This document shows positions 21,535-33,659 of a DNA stretch of 64,000 bases, one piece after another (the first letter of the stretch is position 1; each line of letters starts with the position of its first letter). Location: positions 8,990,001-9,054,000 of the forward strand of contig WHVY01000003.1 in the NCBI GenBank assembly GCA_022266195.1, written 5' to 3'. A program made the position numbers and the translations under genes. The stretch comes from Tetranychus cinnabarinus (taxonomy: Eukaryota; Arthropoda; Arachnida; Trombidiformes; Tetranychidae). The notes under the pieces were generated by a model that was given only the letters and a program-made list of their open reading frames with translations, was not told the origin of the DNA and searched no databases.

Positions 21535-23555
21535 ATGTTGATCAACGAAATTCCCGATGATTGTTTGCTCGCCATTTTCGAGTATCTGAACAGCCTGGAG
21601 GATTTAATAAACTGTTATAAAGGTTAGTGCCAACTATGTTTTTTTGTAACATAAAATTTCATCTATTTCCTTAGTAAGGCGTTTTATGTTCAGAGTTATA
21701 TTCTTTGAGTTAAATTCAACGTTTTCTTCAAAAAATAAATATACATTTTCAATTTGACGAGAGTAAATTTTTTGTACCAGACACCCTGTTGCTGAATTGA
21801 CCAGAGATAGATTCGCATGAGTCAACAAGCTTCGGCTGTTGAGGTTTCAAAATAATAATTCATTATAAAAGTTTCAGCGTGTGATTATTGCATAACTAAA
21901 CCATCTGACTGATTAGGCGCAGTATTTGAATATTTTACAGATCTAGTGTCTATTTTAAGTCTAGTGTTATATTGTTCCGAACCGAGAACAATATCGTTGT
22001 ATTATTTTTGTTCTCAAAAATTTGCAACAAAAATAAGAAACAAGAACAGTACAAAATGTTGTTCCATTCTTAACTCATTCATCTAACATGAAAAGAGTTT
22101 GGTTTTGAAAGTATTATTACTTAATTTAGTAAAATTTTATTACAGTGTGCGTTAAATGGAGCTATTTGATTGCCAAGCGGACTAAAAAAGTTAAATATTT
22201 GATATGTAAGATTCATGTTTTATTAATGCTTCATGCTCATTGTGATCGATCTCTTAATCACAGAAATTTATAATTGCAGATGATCCTGGCTCTTTATCTG
22301 ATGCTGTTTATTATAAAGACCAATGTTTGATTGATTCAACCTGTCTGAGTAAATTATTTACAAATTTAAAAGTAGGTTGATATTATTAATCCAATTTCCT
22401 TTTGCATTTTTAATCAAAAATTCAATTTTCTTATTTATTTTATTAACACAGGTTGTTGAATTATCTTCTAGATTACATCACAAAGAAGAAGATGCTATTG
22501 AATTTGTTAAAAAACAGAAATCTTTGAGAGGATTAATCAATCCTTTTGATGGACCAATTGAAAAATATTGTGATAAACTCGAAATGCTTTCTGTCAATCA
22601 TTTCAATCCAGACAATTTACAAAATGGTTCATGCATGAAGCAATTGGATGTTTCAAATTATAGTCTAAAGGCTTTGACAAGAGATGCCCATTATTTGCCA
22701 AACATTGAAAGACTAACGATTCAAATTAGAAGTAATTATGAAAAAATTTTGGTCAGAAATGTTCATTTATGAAAATCTATCGTTCAGGTCCAGACATTCC
22801 CTACGATGGTCCACTATTGGAAAAGCTCCAAATACTTGAATTTTATTACCTTTGCTGCCCTGCAACCATTTTTCGTGGTTTCCATTTTATGGATTTATGT
22901 CCAAATTTACAAAGTGCACATATTTCCATGGATACTACTAATTGGTTTTTTGATGAAACATTGAAACACAAATGTTTGCAAGATTTAGTTATAAAATGTG
23001 TAAGTATTGTTCAGATTTGAAAATTAATTGTTCATTTGAATTATACAATTTATTGAGATACATTTCAGATCAAATTCAACAAGGTTAGGTTCAGTCAACA
23101 TAGAAAGGGTCATCTGCTCGTAATATTTCCGTATAAACTAATTGATTTTATATTTATAGGATGGATATGATGAAGCTAATGATACCTGGAATAAATGTAA
23201 AAGATTGCTTATGAAATATCCGAATCTCAAACATCTTGCGTTGTGGGGTTTTGAAAGTATAACGGATGAACATATCGAGCAATTGGTTCACATTCTACCC
23301 AATTTAGTGCTATTGAATGTTATCGGGTGTGATGAAGTCACTCAAGAAGCTGCCGATTATGTTAAAGATTATTGTAGAAGAAATGGACGATCAATCAAAT
23401 TTTACTTCGATGGAAATTGTAATGAAATTAAATCAGATTGGCCTCAATTATCCACTAAACACGAAAAAATTAGTCGAGGCTTTGATTTCATGAAACATTG
23501 CTTTCGCAAAGACTTTAACTACCTCTCACATTTTTTGATTCCAATTGATTATTGA
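21535..23555 (+). CDS. F-box/LRR protein, array copy 4
   Basis: Exons 21535-21622, 22146-22205, 22280-22371, 22452-22731, 22788-22999 and 23160-23555 give 375 codons plus stop. Exon 1 uses a GTTAGT donor and encodes DYLNSLEDL-type variation (EYLNSLEDL). From intron 1 through the first half of exon 4 the sequence is almost the same as copy 3, pointing to recent duplication or gene conversion. Intron 4 is 56 nt with donor A/GTAATT, changing the split codon from Gly/Val to Ser. LRRs as in the family; C-terminus HFLIPIDY. The in-frame microexon candidate in intron 5 is 23069-23083. Confidence 0.85.
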
Positions 23556-23632
23556 AAATTATTTATTTATATATTTAAAATATTTGTTATTTTTACCTCA
23601 AAAGCCCATTCGAAGAGTATCAACTTAATCTG

Positions 23633-23817
23633 TATTATTCATGAGTGAACTTCCATATTCACGTGTAATACTGTCAGATTTTTTGTGAGCAATTGTAGGT
23701 GAGGTGCACATATTAATGACATCTTGAATGAATACCCTACAGTCATTTGCAACATAAATGCAGATATTATTCAAAATGGGACTAGATGGAGCAGCGGCAG
23801 CTAAAGCCTGGACACTT
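23633..23817 (-). pseudogene. ATG4: ATG4 fragment b (5' part of the large exon)
   Basis: Matches the start of the large ATG4 exon (ALAAAAPS.PILNNICIYVAND through KKSDSITREYG). The join to F-box flank is at TTATTCAT, a sequence present on both sides (microhomology). Upstream of the exon (to the right) the sequence differs from the real ATG4 intron and matches the edge of fragment a. Confidence 0.88.
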
Positions 23818-23858
23818 TGTGTGTGAGTGTGCGAAACAGTTAATCTGATAAAAAATTG

Positions 23859-24246
23859 GGTAAAGGGTATTTTGAGCAAAGTCAAACTTGCGCAAAGAGC
23901 TTTTGAGCAAATATGATTTGAGCAAAAGACTTTTGGGCAAATTTCGCTCGATTTTGTAAAGTTTTACCAACAATTTGACCATCCTTGCCGAGTCAGTCCC
24001 ACTCGTAGTTACCTTTTTTCTGTGTACGTAATCATTTAAAACTAAAAGATTGGCATCTTCAGAGGACTTCACGAAAGAATAACCATTATTTTCATAGGAC
24101 ATGATAAAGTTAGAGCAAGTTTGAATGAAATTTCAATGAAGTATGTACTTTTGCTTAAAAAGTTTTTGCTTAATCCATTTTTGCTCAAAATTGTTTATGC
24201 TTAAAATTCATTTGCTCAAATAGCTTTGCTCAAAATACCCCAAATC
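23859..24246. mobile_element. Non-autonomous inverted-repeat element (388 bp), 8-bp target duplication
   Basis: Ends GGTAAAGGGTATTTTGAGC and the inverted GATTTGGGGTATTTTGAGC, flanked by AAAAATTG at 23851-23858 and 24247-24254. The motif TTGAGCAAA and its complement recur inside near both ends. No transposase frame. The 8-bp duplication suggests hAT. Confidence 0.7.
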
Positions 24247-24784
24247 AAAAATTGCTAAGTAAAGCGTTTTGATGAATGGAAAGATTAAAGGTATTGTTTT
24301 ATAATGATCAAAGAGTAATACAACTAATCTTATTACTCTTTGATAAAGATTGATATTTTTATGCCGTTTCTAAATAAAATAACATTTATTTGACTTCTTT
24401 GGAGATACATTGTATATTGATCTAAAAAGTTTTGCTTGAATTGAATTTGTTTGATTAAAAATGTTTATAATTCAATGCGATTTCAAAGTAATACATGATT
24501 AGACTAAAAATTACACAGAGGCAGCAATTTTCAGTACGCTAGTAATTAAGATTAAAATCGGAGATTTTCAAGAATCTCAAGTGAGGTTGATTCCTTAAAA
24601 TTAAGATCTCAATTTTTTTATTGCAAGTGCGAATGTATCTCAATCTACTGCTGACATCTATGGGAACTACAGGAAAAAACAATATTGAATGATAGATTGA
24701 ATCTTTTACCATTTTGGATACAATCACAGTGATTAAATCATCAGGCTCGAGGGAAAACTGTAGGTTTGCGCGTTTTATTATAAA

Positions 24785-27659
24785 ATGTTGATCAACGAAA
24801 TTCCCGATGATTGTTTGCTCGCCATTTTTGATTATCTGAACAACCTAGAGGATTTAATAAACTGCTATAAAGGTGAGTACCAATCATGCTTCTTGTGTCA
24901 TAAAATTCATCTATTTCCCTAGTAAGAAGTTTTAAGTAAGCAGCACAACCCAATTGCGCAGAGATCTTCTTTGCTCCTTTGTGGTTTATGTGAGTCAACC
25001 ATTATTTTTAAAAAAAACCGCTCTTTCATACGCAACTTTTGAGTCCCGCCCTTACCAAAACTTTCTTTACACCCTGTACATGACTGTAAACGATCTGGCT
25101 GTTTAGGCGCAGTATTTGAATATTTTTACAGATTGCAAGTCTAATGTTGTATTGTTCCAAACCGATAATAATATTGCTGTTCGCAAAAAATCGAAACAAA
25201 TAGAAGTACAAAATGTTGTTCCATTCTTAACTCATTCATCTAACATGAAAAGAGTTTGGTTTTGAAAGTATTATTACTTAATTTAGTAAAATTTTATTAC
25301 AGTGTGCGTTAAATGGAGCAATTTAATTGCTAAGCGGACTAAAAAAACTAAATATTTGATCGGTAAGATTCAAGTTTTATTAATGTTTCATGCTCATTGT
25401 GATCTTAATCACATAAATTTATATTTCCAGATCAGTCAGTCACCAGTTATTCATATGATGTTCAGAAATTTATATTTTCAGATGATATTGGTTATGCATC
25501 TGACACTGTTTATTATCAAGAGTCACCTGCGATTGATTCAACCTGTCTAAATAAATTATTCACCAATTTAACAGTAGGTTGATATTATTAATCAAATTCA
25601 TTTTTTGCATTTTAATTGCATATTATTAGGCGGGTCAATAAGTCCGTATAAAAAATATGTTCCCGATGTCTGAGAACTTCCATTTTATAGATTATCATTA
25701 TTCAAGTCTTAAAGGTTTCGTTAAGAATTCGACAAGGTTCTAAGTCAAAATTGTGGCCAGAAAACGGGCCTGTAAAAAAAAGCCCCGTTTTCCGTTTTTC
25801 GGTTAAAAAAGATGTCCAACGATGTGACCTTTTGAGATAAACGAAGGCAAACAAAGTTATAGAAGTCAGAATAGGCTCATTAGACAGGGCAGTAAGGATT
25901 TTCCCGTCTAAATGGCCTTTTTTGTAATTTTGACGTGAATGTAGCAAAAAAGCCGATTTGGCTGAATGGAGTAGCCATTTTTCGGCTGCCTCTCTGACTC
26001 AAACCTTGATGTGCAGAACATTTATCATCATGTTCCTAGATTCATCAAAGATGGCCTTAAGATCTTTTGAGATCATAAGAAAAATAACGGAAATGATAGA
26101 CCTGATAAGGCCAGAAATCTGTAAATTACCGACTTTAAGAGGTCATGCCGAAAATGGCCTATTAAATATTTTGACATGCCTATTTTTCGTTTTATGTGTA
26201 TTTATTCTAATAGCGAAAGAACCCACTGTATCAGCAACGCAAACTGATTCAAATTGACCGCAACTGCGGAAAATGATAGGCCTTTTTTGGCAGACCATTT
26301 TATCAAAACACGAAAATACAGCGATCTGTTGACCTTTAATGGCCAATAACTTTTGAGAACATTGAGGTAAATCTGCGAAACTTCGTAAAGTTGACCTTCA
26401 ATATTGTCTTTACGATTCCACCCTATCGGTCGTTTTCGAAAAAAAAGAGAAGCATGTTTTTATACGGACTTATTGACCGACCTAATAATTTTCTTATTTA
26501 TTTTATTAACACAGGTTGTCGAATTGTCTTCCAGATTACATTGCAAAGCCGAAGATGCTATTGAATTTGTTGAAAACCAAAAATCTTTGAAAGGATTAAT
26601 CAATCATTTTAATTTAATGATTTTAGGTGAATCAATGGAAAAATATTGCGATAAACTCGAAATGCTTTCTGTCGATCATTTCAATCCAAATTATTTACGA
26701 AATGGTTCCAGCATAAAGCAATTGTATCTTTGGGAATATAGTCTAGAGGCTTTCGGAATAGATGCCCATTATGTGCCAAACATTGAAAGACTAAAGATTC
26801 AAAATAGAGGTGAATATGGAAATACATATATATTTATTTCGCCCAGAAATGTTCATTAATGAAAAGCTATCGTTCAGAGTTTCCAGAAGATCACTACGAT
26901 GGTCCAGTATTGGAAAAGCTCAAAATACTTGAGTTTTATTACTATTACGATGACGAACCTGAAATTTTCTTTTATGGTTTCCATTTGATGGATTCTTGTC
27001 CAAATTTACAAAGTGCACATATTGCCATGAATGCTATTAATATTAATTGGTTTTTTGATGAAACATTGAAACACAAATGTTTGCAAGATTTAGTTATAAC
27101 TTCTGTAAGTATTGTCAGATTTGAAATGTAATTGCTTTTTTGAAATATACATATTATTCAGATACATTTCAGATTAAAATCAACAAGGTTAGGTTAGGTC
27201 AACATAGAAAGGGTAATCTGTTCAAAATTTTTCCATATAAACTAATTGATTTTATAATTTCAGGCTGGATATGATGACGAAGGAGATGACTGGAATAATT
27301 TAAAAAGATTGCTCATGAAATATCCGAATCTCAAACATCTTGCGTTGAGGGGTTTTGAAGGTATAACAGATGAAAATATCGGGGAATTGGTTCACATTTT
27401 ACCCAATTTAGTGCTATTGGATGTTAGGGGGTGTGATGAAGTCACTCAAGAAGCTGCTGATTATGTTAAAGATTATTGTGAAAGAAATGAACGATCAACC
27501 AAATTTTACTTCGATGGAAATTGTAATGAAATCGAATCAGATTGGCCTCAATTATCCACTAAACACGAAAAAATTAGTCGAGGCTTTGATTTTATGAAAC
27601 ATTGCTTTCGCAAAAACTTTTATAATCTTTCACATTTTTTGATTCCAATTGATTATTGA
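24785..27659 (+). CDS. F-box/LRR protein, array copy 5 (two possible exon 3 starts)
   Basis: Exons 24785-24872, 25303-25362, 25482-25573, 26515-26809, 26878-27104 and 27264-27659 give 385 codons plus stop. A second acceptor at 25430 would start exon 3 at 25431 and add exactly 17 in-frame codons; part of the intron/exon border sequence is duplicated there. Exon 4 carries a five-codon insertion around FNLMILGE. Intron 3 is interrupted by an 860-bp inverted-repeat element, yet both splice sites are kept. Intron 4 (68 nt) has donor GTGAAT. LRRs and the C-terminal HFLIPIDY are normal. The microexon candidate is 27173-27187. Confidence 0.83.
25626..26485. mobile_element. Mariner-like non-autonomous element (860 bp) in intron 3 of copy 5
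   Basis: Terminal inverted repeats TTAGGCGGGTCAATAAG and TTAGGTCGGTCAATAAG (inverted at the right end), continuing through 'TCCGTATAAAAA' on both sides, with TA on each flank (25624-25625, 26486-26487). No transposase motif in either strand, although several frames of 67-99 codons are open. Confidence 0.78.
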
Positions 27660-28544
27660 AAAGTACTGTAAGAAAAGTAATGTTTTTTTGGTTAAATGAT
27701 TAGAACTTTAGATCCGTAGTTAACTTTCATCGAGGTTTCAAAAATAATGTTGATAGGTAAAAGATAAATGGTTGTAGCTATATCTAAATAAAATACATTT
27801 ATTTGATTGTTTGAAGATAGATTGGTCTAAAAAAGTTTGATTTACGGTGAATTTGATTAAAAATGTTTATGGTTCAAGATATTGCAATAAAATTTTACAG
27901 TGAACATGATTCGACTAAAAGGAGGATGTCAAAAATGGCCTATTGTCAGAATTTTTTCAAATAAATTTTTCCACTGAGACAGAATTTTATGCTGACCACA
28001 AAAATTGAACTTATTTTTTTCTAGCATGCACAGTTTTTGAGATATAGGCTAAAAATATCAAGAAGAGTTTCAACTTAATCTGTATTATTCATGAGTGAAC
28101 GTCCATATTCACGTGTAATACTGTCAGATTTTTTGTGAGCAATTGTAGGTGAGGTGCACATATTAATGACATCTTGAATGAATACCCTACAGTCATTTGC
28201 AACATAAATGCAGATATGATTATGATGCAGTTTATGATGCAATGAAATTCCAAAGTAATACATGATTAGACTAAAAATTGAATAGAGGCAACAATTTTCA
28301 TTACACTAGTGATCAGGGTTAAGTTGACTAAACCGGAGATTTTTAAAAATCTGAAGTGAAATTGAATTCATAAAATTAGAATCTCAATTGTATCTCAATC
28401 TACTGCTGACATCTATGGGAACTACAGGGAAAAACAATTTTAAATGAATGATTATATCTTTTATCATTTTGGATACAATCACAGTGATTGTATCACCAGA
28501 CTCCAGGGAAAACTGTAGGTTTGAGCATTTTATAATATTATAAA
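27660..28544 (+). other. Spacer with an unassigned insertion and ATG4 fragment c
   Basis: F-box 3' flank, then about 27920-28065 unlike any other spacer (contains ATGGCCTATTGTCAG; origin unknown), then ATG4 fragment c and the class A block at 28396. Confidence 0.5.
28084..28218 (-). pseudogene. ATG4: ATG4 fragment c
   Basis: About 45 codons of the large ATG4 exon (ICIYVANDCRVFIQDVINMC to SLMN), the same part as in fragment b and joined to F-box flank at the same TTATTCAT. It retains the CGTCC of the real gene where fragment b has CTTCC. Confidence 0.88.
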
Positions 28545-30570
28545 ATGTTGATCAACGAAATTCCCGATGATTGTTTGCTCGCCATTTTTGATTATCTGAA
28601 CAACCTAGAGGATTTAATAAACTGTTATAAAGGTAAGTACCAATCATGCTTCTTGTGTCAATTCATCTACTTCCCTAGTAAGAAGTTTTATGATCAGAGC
28701 TATATTCTTTGAGTTAAATTCAATTCAATGTTTTCTTTAAAAAATAAAGATACATTTTCAATTTGACGAGAGTCGATTTTTCGTGACAGACTGAATGTTG
28801 CTGAATTGACCAGAGATGGATTCGCATGAGTCAACTATTAACTTTATTACTAATAGCTTCGGCCTTTGCGGTTACAAAATAATAATTCATTATAAAAGTT
28901 TCATCTTGTGATTATTGCCTGACTAAACCATCTGACTGATTAGGCGCAGTATTTGAATATTCTTACAGATGTTAAGTCTAGTGTTGTATTCTTCCGAACC
29001 GAAAATAATATTGTTGTATTATTTTTGTCTCGGAGATTCGTAACAAATAGAAGTAACTAGAACAGTACAAAATTTTGTTCCATTCTTAATACATTCATCT
29101 AACATGAAACAAGTTTGGTTTTGAAAGTATTATTACTTAATTTAGTAAAATTTCATTACAGTGTGTATTAAATGGAGTTATTGTATTACCAAGCGGGCTA
29201 AAAAAGTTAAATATTTAACATGTAAGATTCAAGTTTTATTAATGTTTCATGCTCATTGTCATCCATTTCTTAATCTTGTTAATTTATATTTTCAGTTCCG
29301 TTTTTTGGAGAGGGTTATCCACCTGGTGTTGTTCATTATCAAAAAATAAGTACGATTGATTCAACCTGTCTGAGTAAATTATTTACCAATTTAATAGTAG
29401 GTTGATATTACTAATCTTTTTTGCATTTTTAATCAAAAATTCAATTTTCTTATTTATTTTATTAACACAGGTTGTTGAATTGTCTTCCAAATTTCATAAC
29501 AAAGCCGAAGATGCTATTGAATTTGTTAAAAACCAAAAATCTTTGAAAGGATTAATCAATCATTTTGTTGTACCAATAGAAAAATATTGTGATGAACTCG
29601 AAATGCTATCTGTCAATCATTTCAATCCAGACAATTTACAAAATGGTTCCTGCATGAAACAATTGAATGTTTCGAATTATAGTCTAAAAGCTTTGGAAAG
29701 TGATGCACATTATTTGCCAAACCTTGAAAAACTAACGATTCAAATTACAAGTAATTATGAAATATTTTTATCTAATATTTTGGTCAGAAATTTTCATTTA
29801 TGAAAATCTATCGTTCAGTTCTAGACAATCGCTACGATGGTCCAGTATTGGAAAAGCTCAAAATACTTGAGATTGATCACTATTCCGATTGCTTCCCTGC
29901 AGAACAATTGTTTTATGGTTTCCAGTTGATGGATTTATGTCCAAATTTACAAAGTGCACATATTACCATGCGTACTGATGATTGGTTTTTTGATGAAACA
30001 TTGAAACACAAATGTTTGCAAGATTTAGTTATAGATTTTGTAAGTATTGTTCACATTTGAAATTTAGAAATTTATTCAGATACATTTCAGATTAAAATCA
30101 ACAAGGTTAGGTTAGGCCAACATGAAAAGGGTCATCTATTCAAAATTTTTCATATAAACTATTTGATTTTATATTTGCAGTGTGGATACTATAATGATAC
30201 CTGGAATAGGTTAAAAAGATTACTTATGAAGTATCCGAATCTCAAACATCTTGCGTTGTGGAATTTTGGGGATATAAAAGATGAACATATCGAGCAATTG
30301 GTTCACATTTTACCCAATTTAGTGCTATGGGATGTTAGCGAGTGTCAGGAAGTCACTCAAAGAGCTGCTGATTATGTTCAAGATTATTGTAAAAGATATG
30401 GACGATCAATCAAATTTTACTTCAAAGGGAATCGTGATGAAATCAAATCAGATTGGCCGCATTTATCCAGTGAATACACACTATTTAGTCGAGACTTTGA
30501 TTTCATGAAACATTGCTTCCTCAAAATACATGACTTCCTTCCAAATTTTTTGATTCCGATTGATTATTGA
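28545..30570 (+). CDS. F-box/LRR protein, array copy 6
   Basis: Exons 28545-28632, 29162-29221, 29296-29396, 29471-29750, 29819-30039 and 30181-30570 give 379 codons plus stop. Exon 2 departs from the family (VCIKWSYCITKRAKKVKYLT). Exon 3 is of a distinct type (PFFGEGYPPGVVHYQKIST), three codons longer, shared only with copy 14. Exon 5 (CFPAEQLFYG) resembles copies 3 and 11. Intron 4 is 68 nt with donor A/GTAATT. Microexon candidate 30091-30105. The ending FLIPIDY is kept. Confidence 0.85.
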
Positions 30571-31181
30571 AAAGTACTTATTAATAAATTTGTTATTTTG
30601 TACCTTGAAGCCCATTCGAAGAGCTTCAACTTAACCTCTATTATTCATCCATTTTATTTCGCGATCTATTTTTCTAGTTTATTCATTTACATGATTTTCA
30701 TAATATTTGCACCAAAAAACTCAAAAAAATTAAATGCATGAAAAAAAATCATGAAATTTATAAAGTGGTCTTATACTTAATTTTTTCATTATAATTTTCT
30801 CATTATTTGATAGATTTTTCTAATTAAGGTTTCATTTTATGAAACATTTTACACTATTTTCAAATATATTATTATAATTCATAATATCGAAATGTGTGAA
30901 GAGTTAGGCACAAAAATTAAGTGATCTTATACTTTTGTCACTTACTGTATTATCTATTGGCTAACCTAAAGAAATGTCTTTGTGGTCAAAGGATTAGAAC
31001 TTCTTTACTCTTTGAACAGGGTTAAATAATAACAGTATCTCAATCTACTGCTGACATCTATCTATGGGAACTACAGGGAAGTCTATATTCTGATCAAATC
31101 TAGTGATTCACCATTGAATATTATTTTAGCTTAAATCACTAGACTCAAGGAAAACTTTGGTTTTAAGCATTTCATGATAAA
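30571..31181 (+). other. Spacer with a possible Tc1-like remnant
   Basis: Between the F-box 3' flank and its continuation (30950) lies about 275 bp (30676-30949) unlike other spacers. Its right end, read on the minus strand, starts CAGTAAGTGACAAAAG, like a Tc1/mariner terminus, and a partial inverted match (AGTATAAGACCACTT) lies near 30760-30776. The left end is not recognisable. Class A block at 31041. Confidence 0.4.
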
Positions 31182-33213
31182 ATGTTGATCAATGAAATTC
31201 CCGATGATTGTTTGCTCGCCATTTTCGACTATATAATTGACCTGGATGATTTAATAAACTGCTATAAGGGTAAGTACCAATCATGTTTCTATGTATCATA
31301 AAAATCGTCTATTTCCATTGTAAGAAGTGTCAGGCAAAATTGACTCTTGTTTAAATCAAAAATATGTCCCAATTACATTATCAAGTTTGAAAAGGATATG
31401 TTCGGTTGTACTCGAGTTACATGGACGCAATTTGTATTTCTTTCACTCCTTATGATACCCTAGTTTCTGTGCTCAAACTGAATCAAAAAACCATTTTGAG
31501 TTTATCAGGTGCAGATTTAACTGTATAGAAGCCGGTGTGTATGAAACCAGCAGAATTTGTTTCAATATTGTGAAAAGTTTCATCTAAATGCAACATCTTT
31601 TATTATCTTTTGATTATTACATGACTCAATCAGCTGACTATGCAGGCGCAGTATTTGAATGTTTTTATGTATATAAAGTCATGTTGTGTTGATTCTGAGA
31701 GTAATTGACTAACGATTGAGTAACAATACAACACTAGTTGAGTCATGTTGTGGGGGTTTCGAAAGTATTATAACTTAATATAACTGATGTGTTTGAAATA
31801 AGTAAAATTTGATTACAGTGTGCGTTAAATGGAGCCATTTAATTGCTAAGCGGACTAAAAAAGTAAAATATTTGATCGGTAAGATTCAAGTTTTATTAAT
31901 GTTTCATGCTCATTGTCATCCATTTCTTAATCTTACAAATTTATATTTCAGGTCAGCGTGGTTATTCATCTGATGCTGTTTATTTTCAAAGACCATGTGT
32001 GCGTGATGTAACCTACCTGAGTAAATTATTTACAAATTTACAAGTAGGTTGATATTATTAATCAAATTTCTTTTTGCATTTTTCTCTGAATATTAATTTG
32101 TTTATTTATCTTATTAACTTAGATTGCCGAATTGTCTCCTGGATTACATCTCAAAGTAGAAGACGCAATTGAATTTGTTAGCAAACAAGAATCGTTGAGA
32201 GGATTAATCAGTAGATATCGCAAACCAATAGAAAAATATTGTGATCAACTCGAAATGCTTTCTGTCAATCATTTCAATCCAAACAATTTACGAAATGGTT
32301 CCAACATAAAGCAATTGGACATTTGGAATTATAGTCTAGAGGATTTGAAAAGAGATGCACATTATATGCCAAACCTTGAAAGACTAAAGGTTGAAATAGA
32401 TGGTAATTATGAAAATATTTTGCCCAGAAATGTTGGCTCATGCGAATCTATCGTTTAGTTCCAGATAATCCCTACGATGGTCCAGTATTGGAAAAGCTCA
32501 AAATACTTGAGTTGGCCTTCCGTCGTCCCTGTCATAACATTTTTTATGGTTTCCAGTTCATGGATTCATGTCCAAATTTACAAAGCGCACATATTTTGAT
32601 GAGCGCTAATACTTCGTTTTTTGATGAAAAATTGAAACACAAATGTTTACAAGATTTAGTTTTTCAATTCGTAAGTATTTTTCAGATTTGAAATGCAATT
32701 GATTCTTTGAATTATATAAATTTATTCAGATACATTCAGATTCTAATCAACATGGAAAGGGTCATCTGTGCAAAATTTTCCGTATAAACTAATTGATTTT
32801 TATATTTACAGTATGGACTTGATAACGCAGATGATACCTGGAATTATTTTAAAAGATTATTCAAGAAATTTCCGAATCTCAAACATCTTGCGTTGAGGGG
32901 CCATTGTATTATAACAGATGAACATATCGAGCAGTTGGTTCACATTTTACCCAATTTAGTGCTATTGGATGCTGTTGAGTGTCAGGAAGTCACTCAAAGA
33001 GCTGCTGATTATGTTAAAGATTATTGTAAAAGATATGGACGATCAATCAAATTTTACTACAATGGAAATGAACACGAAATCAAATCAGATTGGCCGCAGT
33101 TATCCAATGAATACGAAGTAATTAGTCGAGGCTTTGATTTCATGAAACATTGCTTCCGCAAAGACTGGATATATGTGGACCTTTCATGTTTATTGGTTCC
33201 AATTGATTATTGA
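31182..33213 (+). CDS. F-box/LRR protein, array copy 7
   Basis: Exons 31182-31269, 31819-31878, 31952-32043, 32123-32402, 32459-32670 and 32812-33213 give 377 codons plus stop. F-box DYIIDLDDLINCYK. Exon 4 begins IAELSPGLHLKVEDAIEFV. Exon 5 (RRPCHNIFYGF) is of the type shared with copies 9 and 10. Intron 4 has acceptor CGTTTAG. Intron 5 has lost the microexon-like sequence. Exon 6 differs at its start (YGLDNADDTWNYFKRLFKKFP), shared with copy 8, and ends CLLVPIDY. Confidence 0.85.
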
Positions 33214-33659
33214 AAAGTATTTATTAATATATTTGACATATTTGTTATTTTTACCTCGAAAGCCCATTCAAAGAGTTTCAACTTAATCTCTATTATTCAT
33301 TCACTTTATTTCTCGATCTGTTTTCTAGTGCATATTATCTGTTGGCTAACCTAAAGAGATGTTTTTGTGGTCAAGCATTACAACTTTAGATCCGTAGATA
33401 ACTTTCATCGAGGTTGCAAAAATAATGACGATAGGTAAAAGATAAATTGGATAATATTGGATCCTTAAAATTAGAATCTCTTTTTTTTGTATTGCAACAA
33501 TTCAATCAACTGCTGACATCTATGTGGACTACAGAGGAAAACAATTTCAAATGATACATTCTGGTAATCAAACAAATCTAGTGATTGGCCATTAAATACC
33601 TTTGTATCAACAATCATTAGATGCAACGGAAAACTGTAGTTTTAAGCATTTTATTTAAA
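33214..33659 (+). other. Flanks between copies 7 and 8
   Basis: Short spacer of shared 3' flank and class A block (33503). Nothing else seen. Confidence 0.5.

Larger units (their letters stand above)
23556..24784 (+). other. Spacer with ATG4 fragment b and a small transposon
   Basis: Contains F-box 3' flank, ATG4 fragment b (23633-23817), an inverted-repeat element (23859-24246) and the next copy's 5' flank with the class A block at 24641. Confidence 0.6.
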
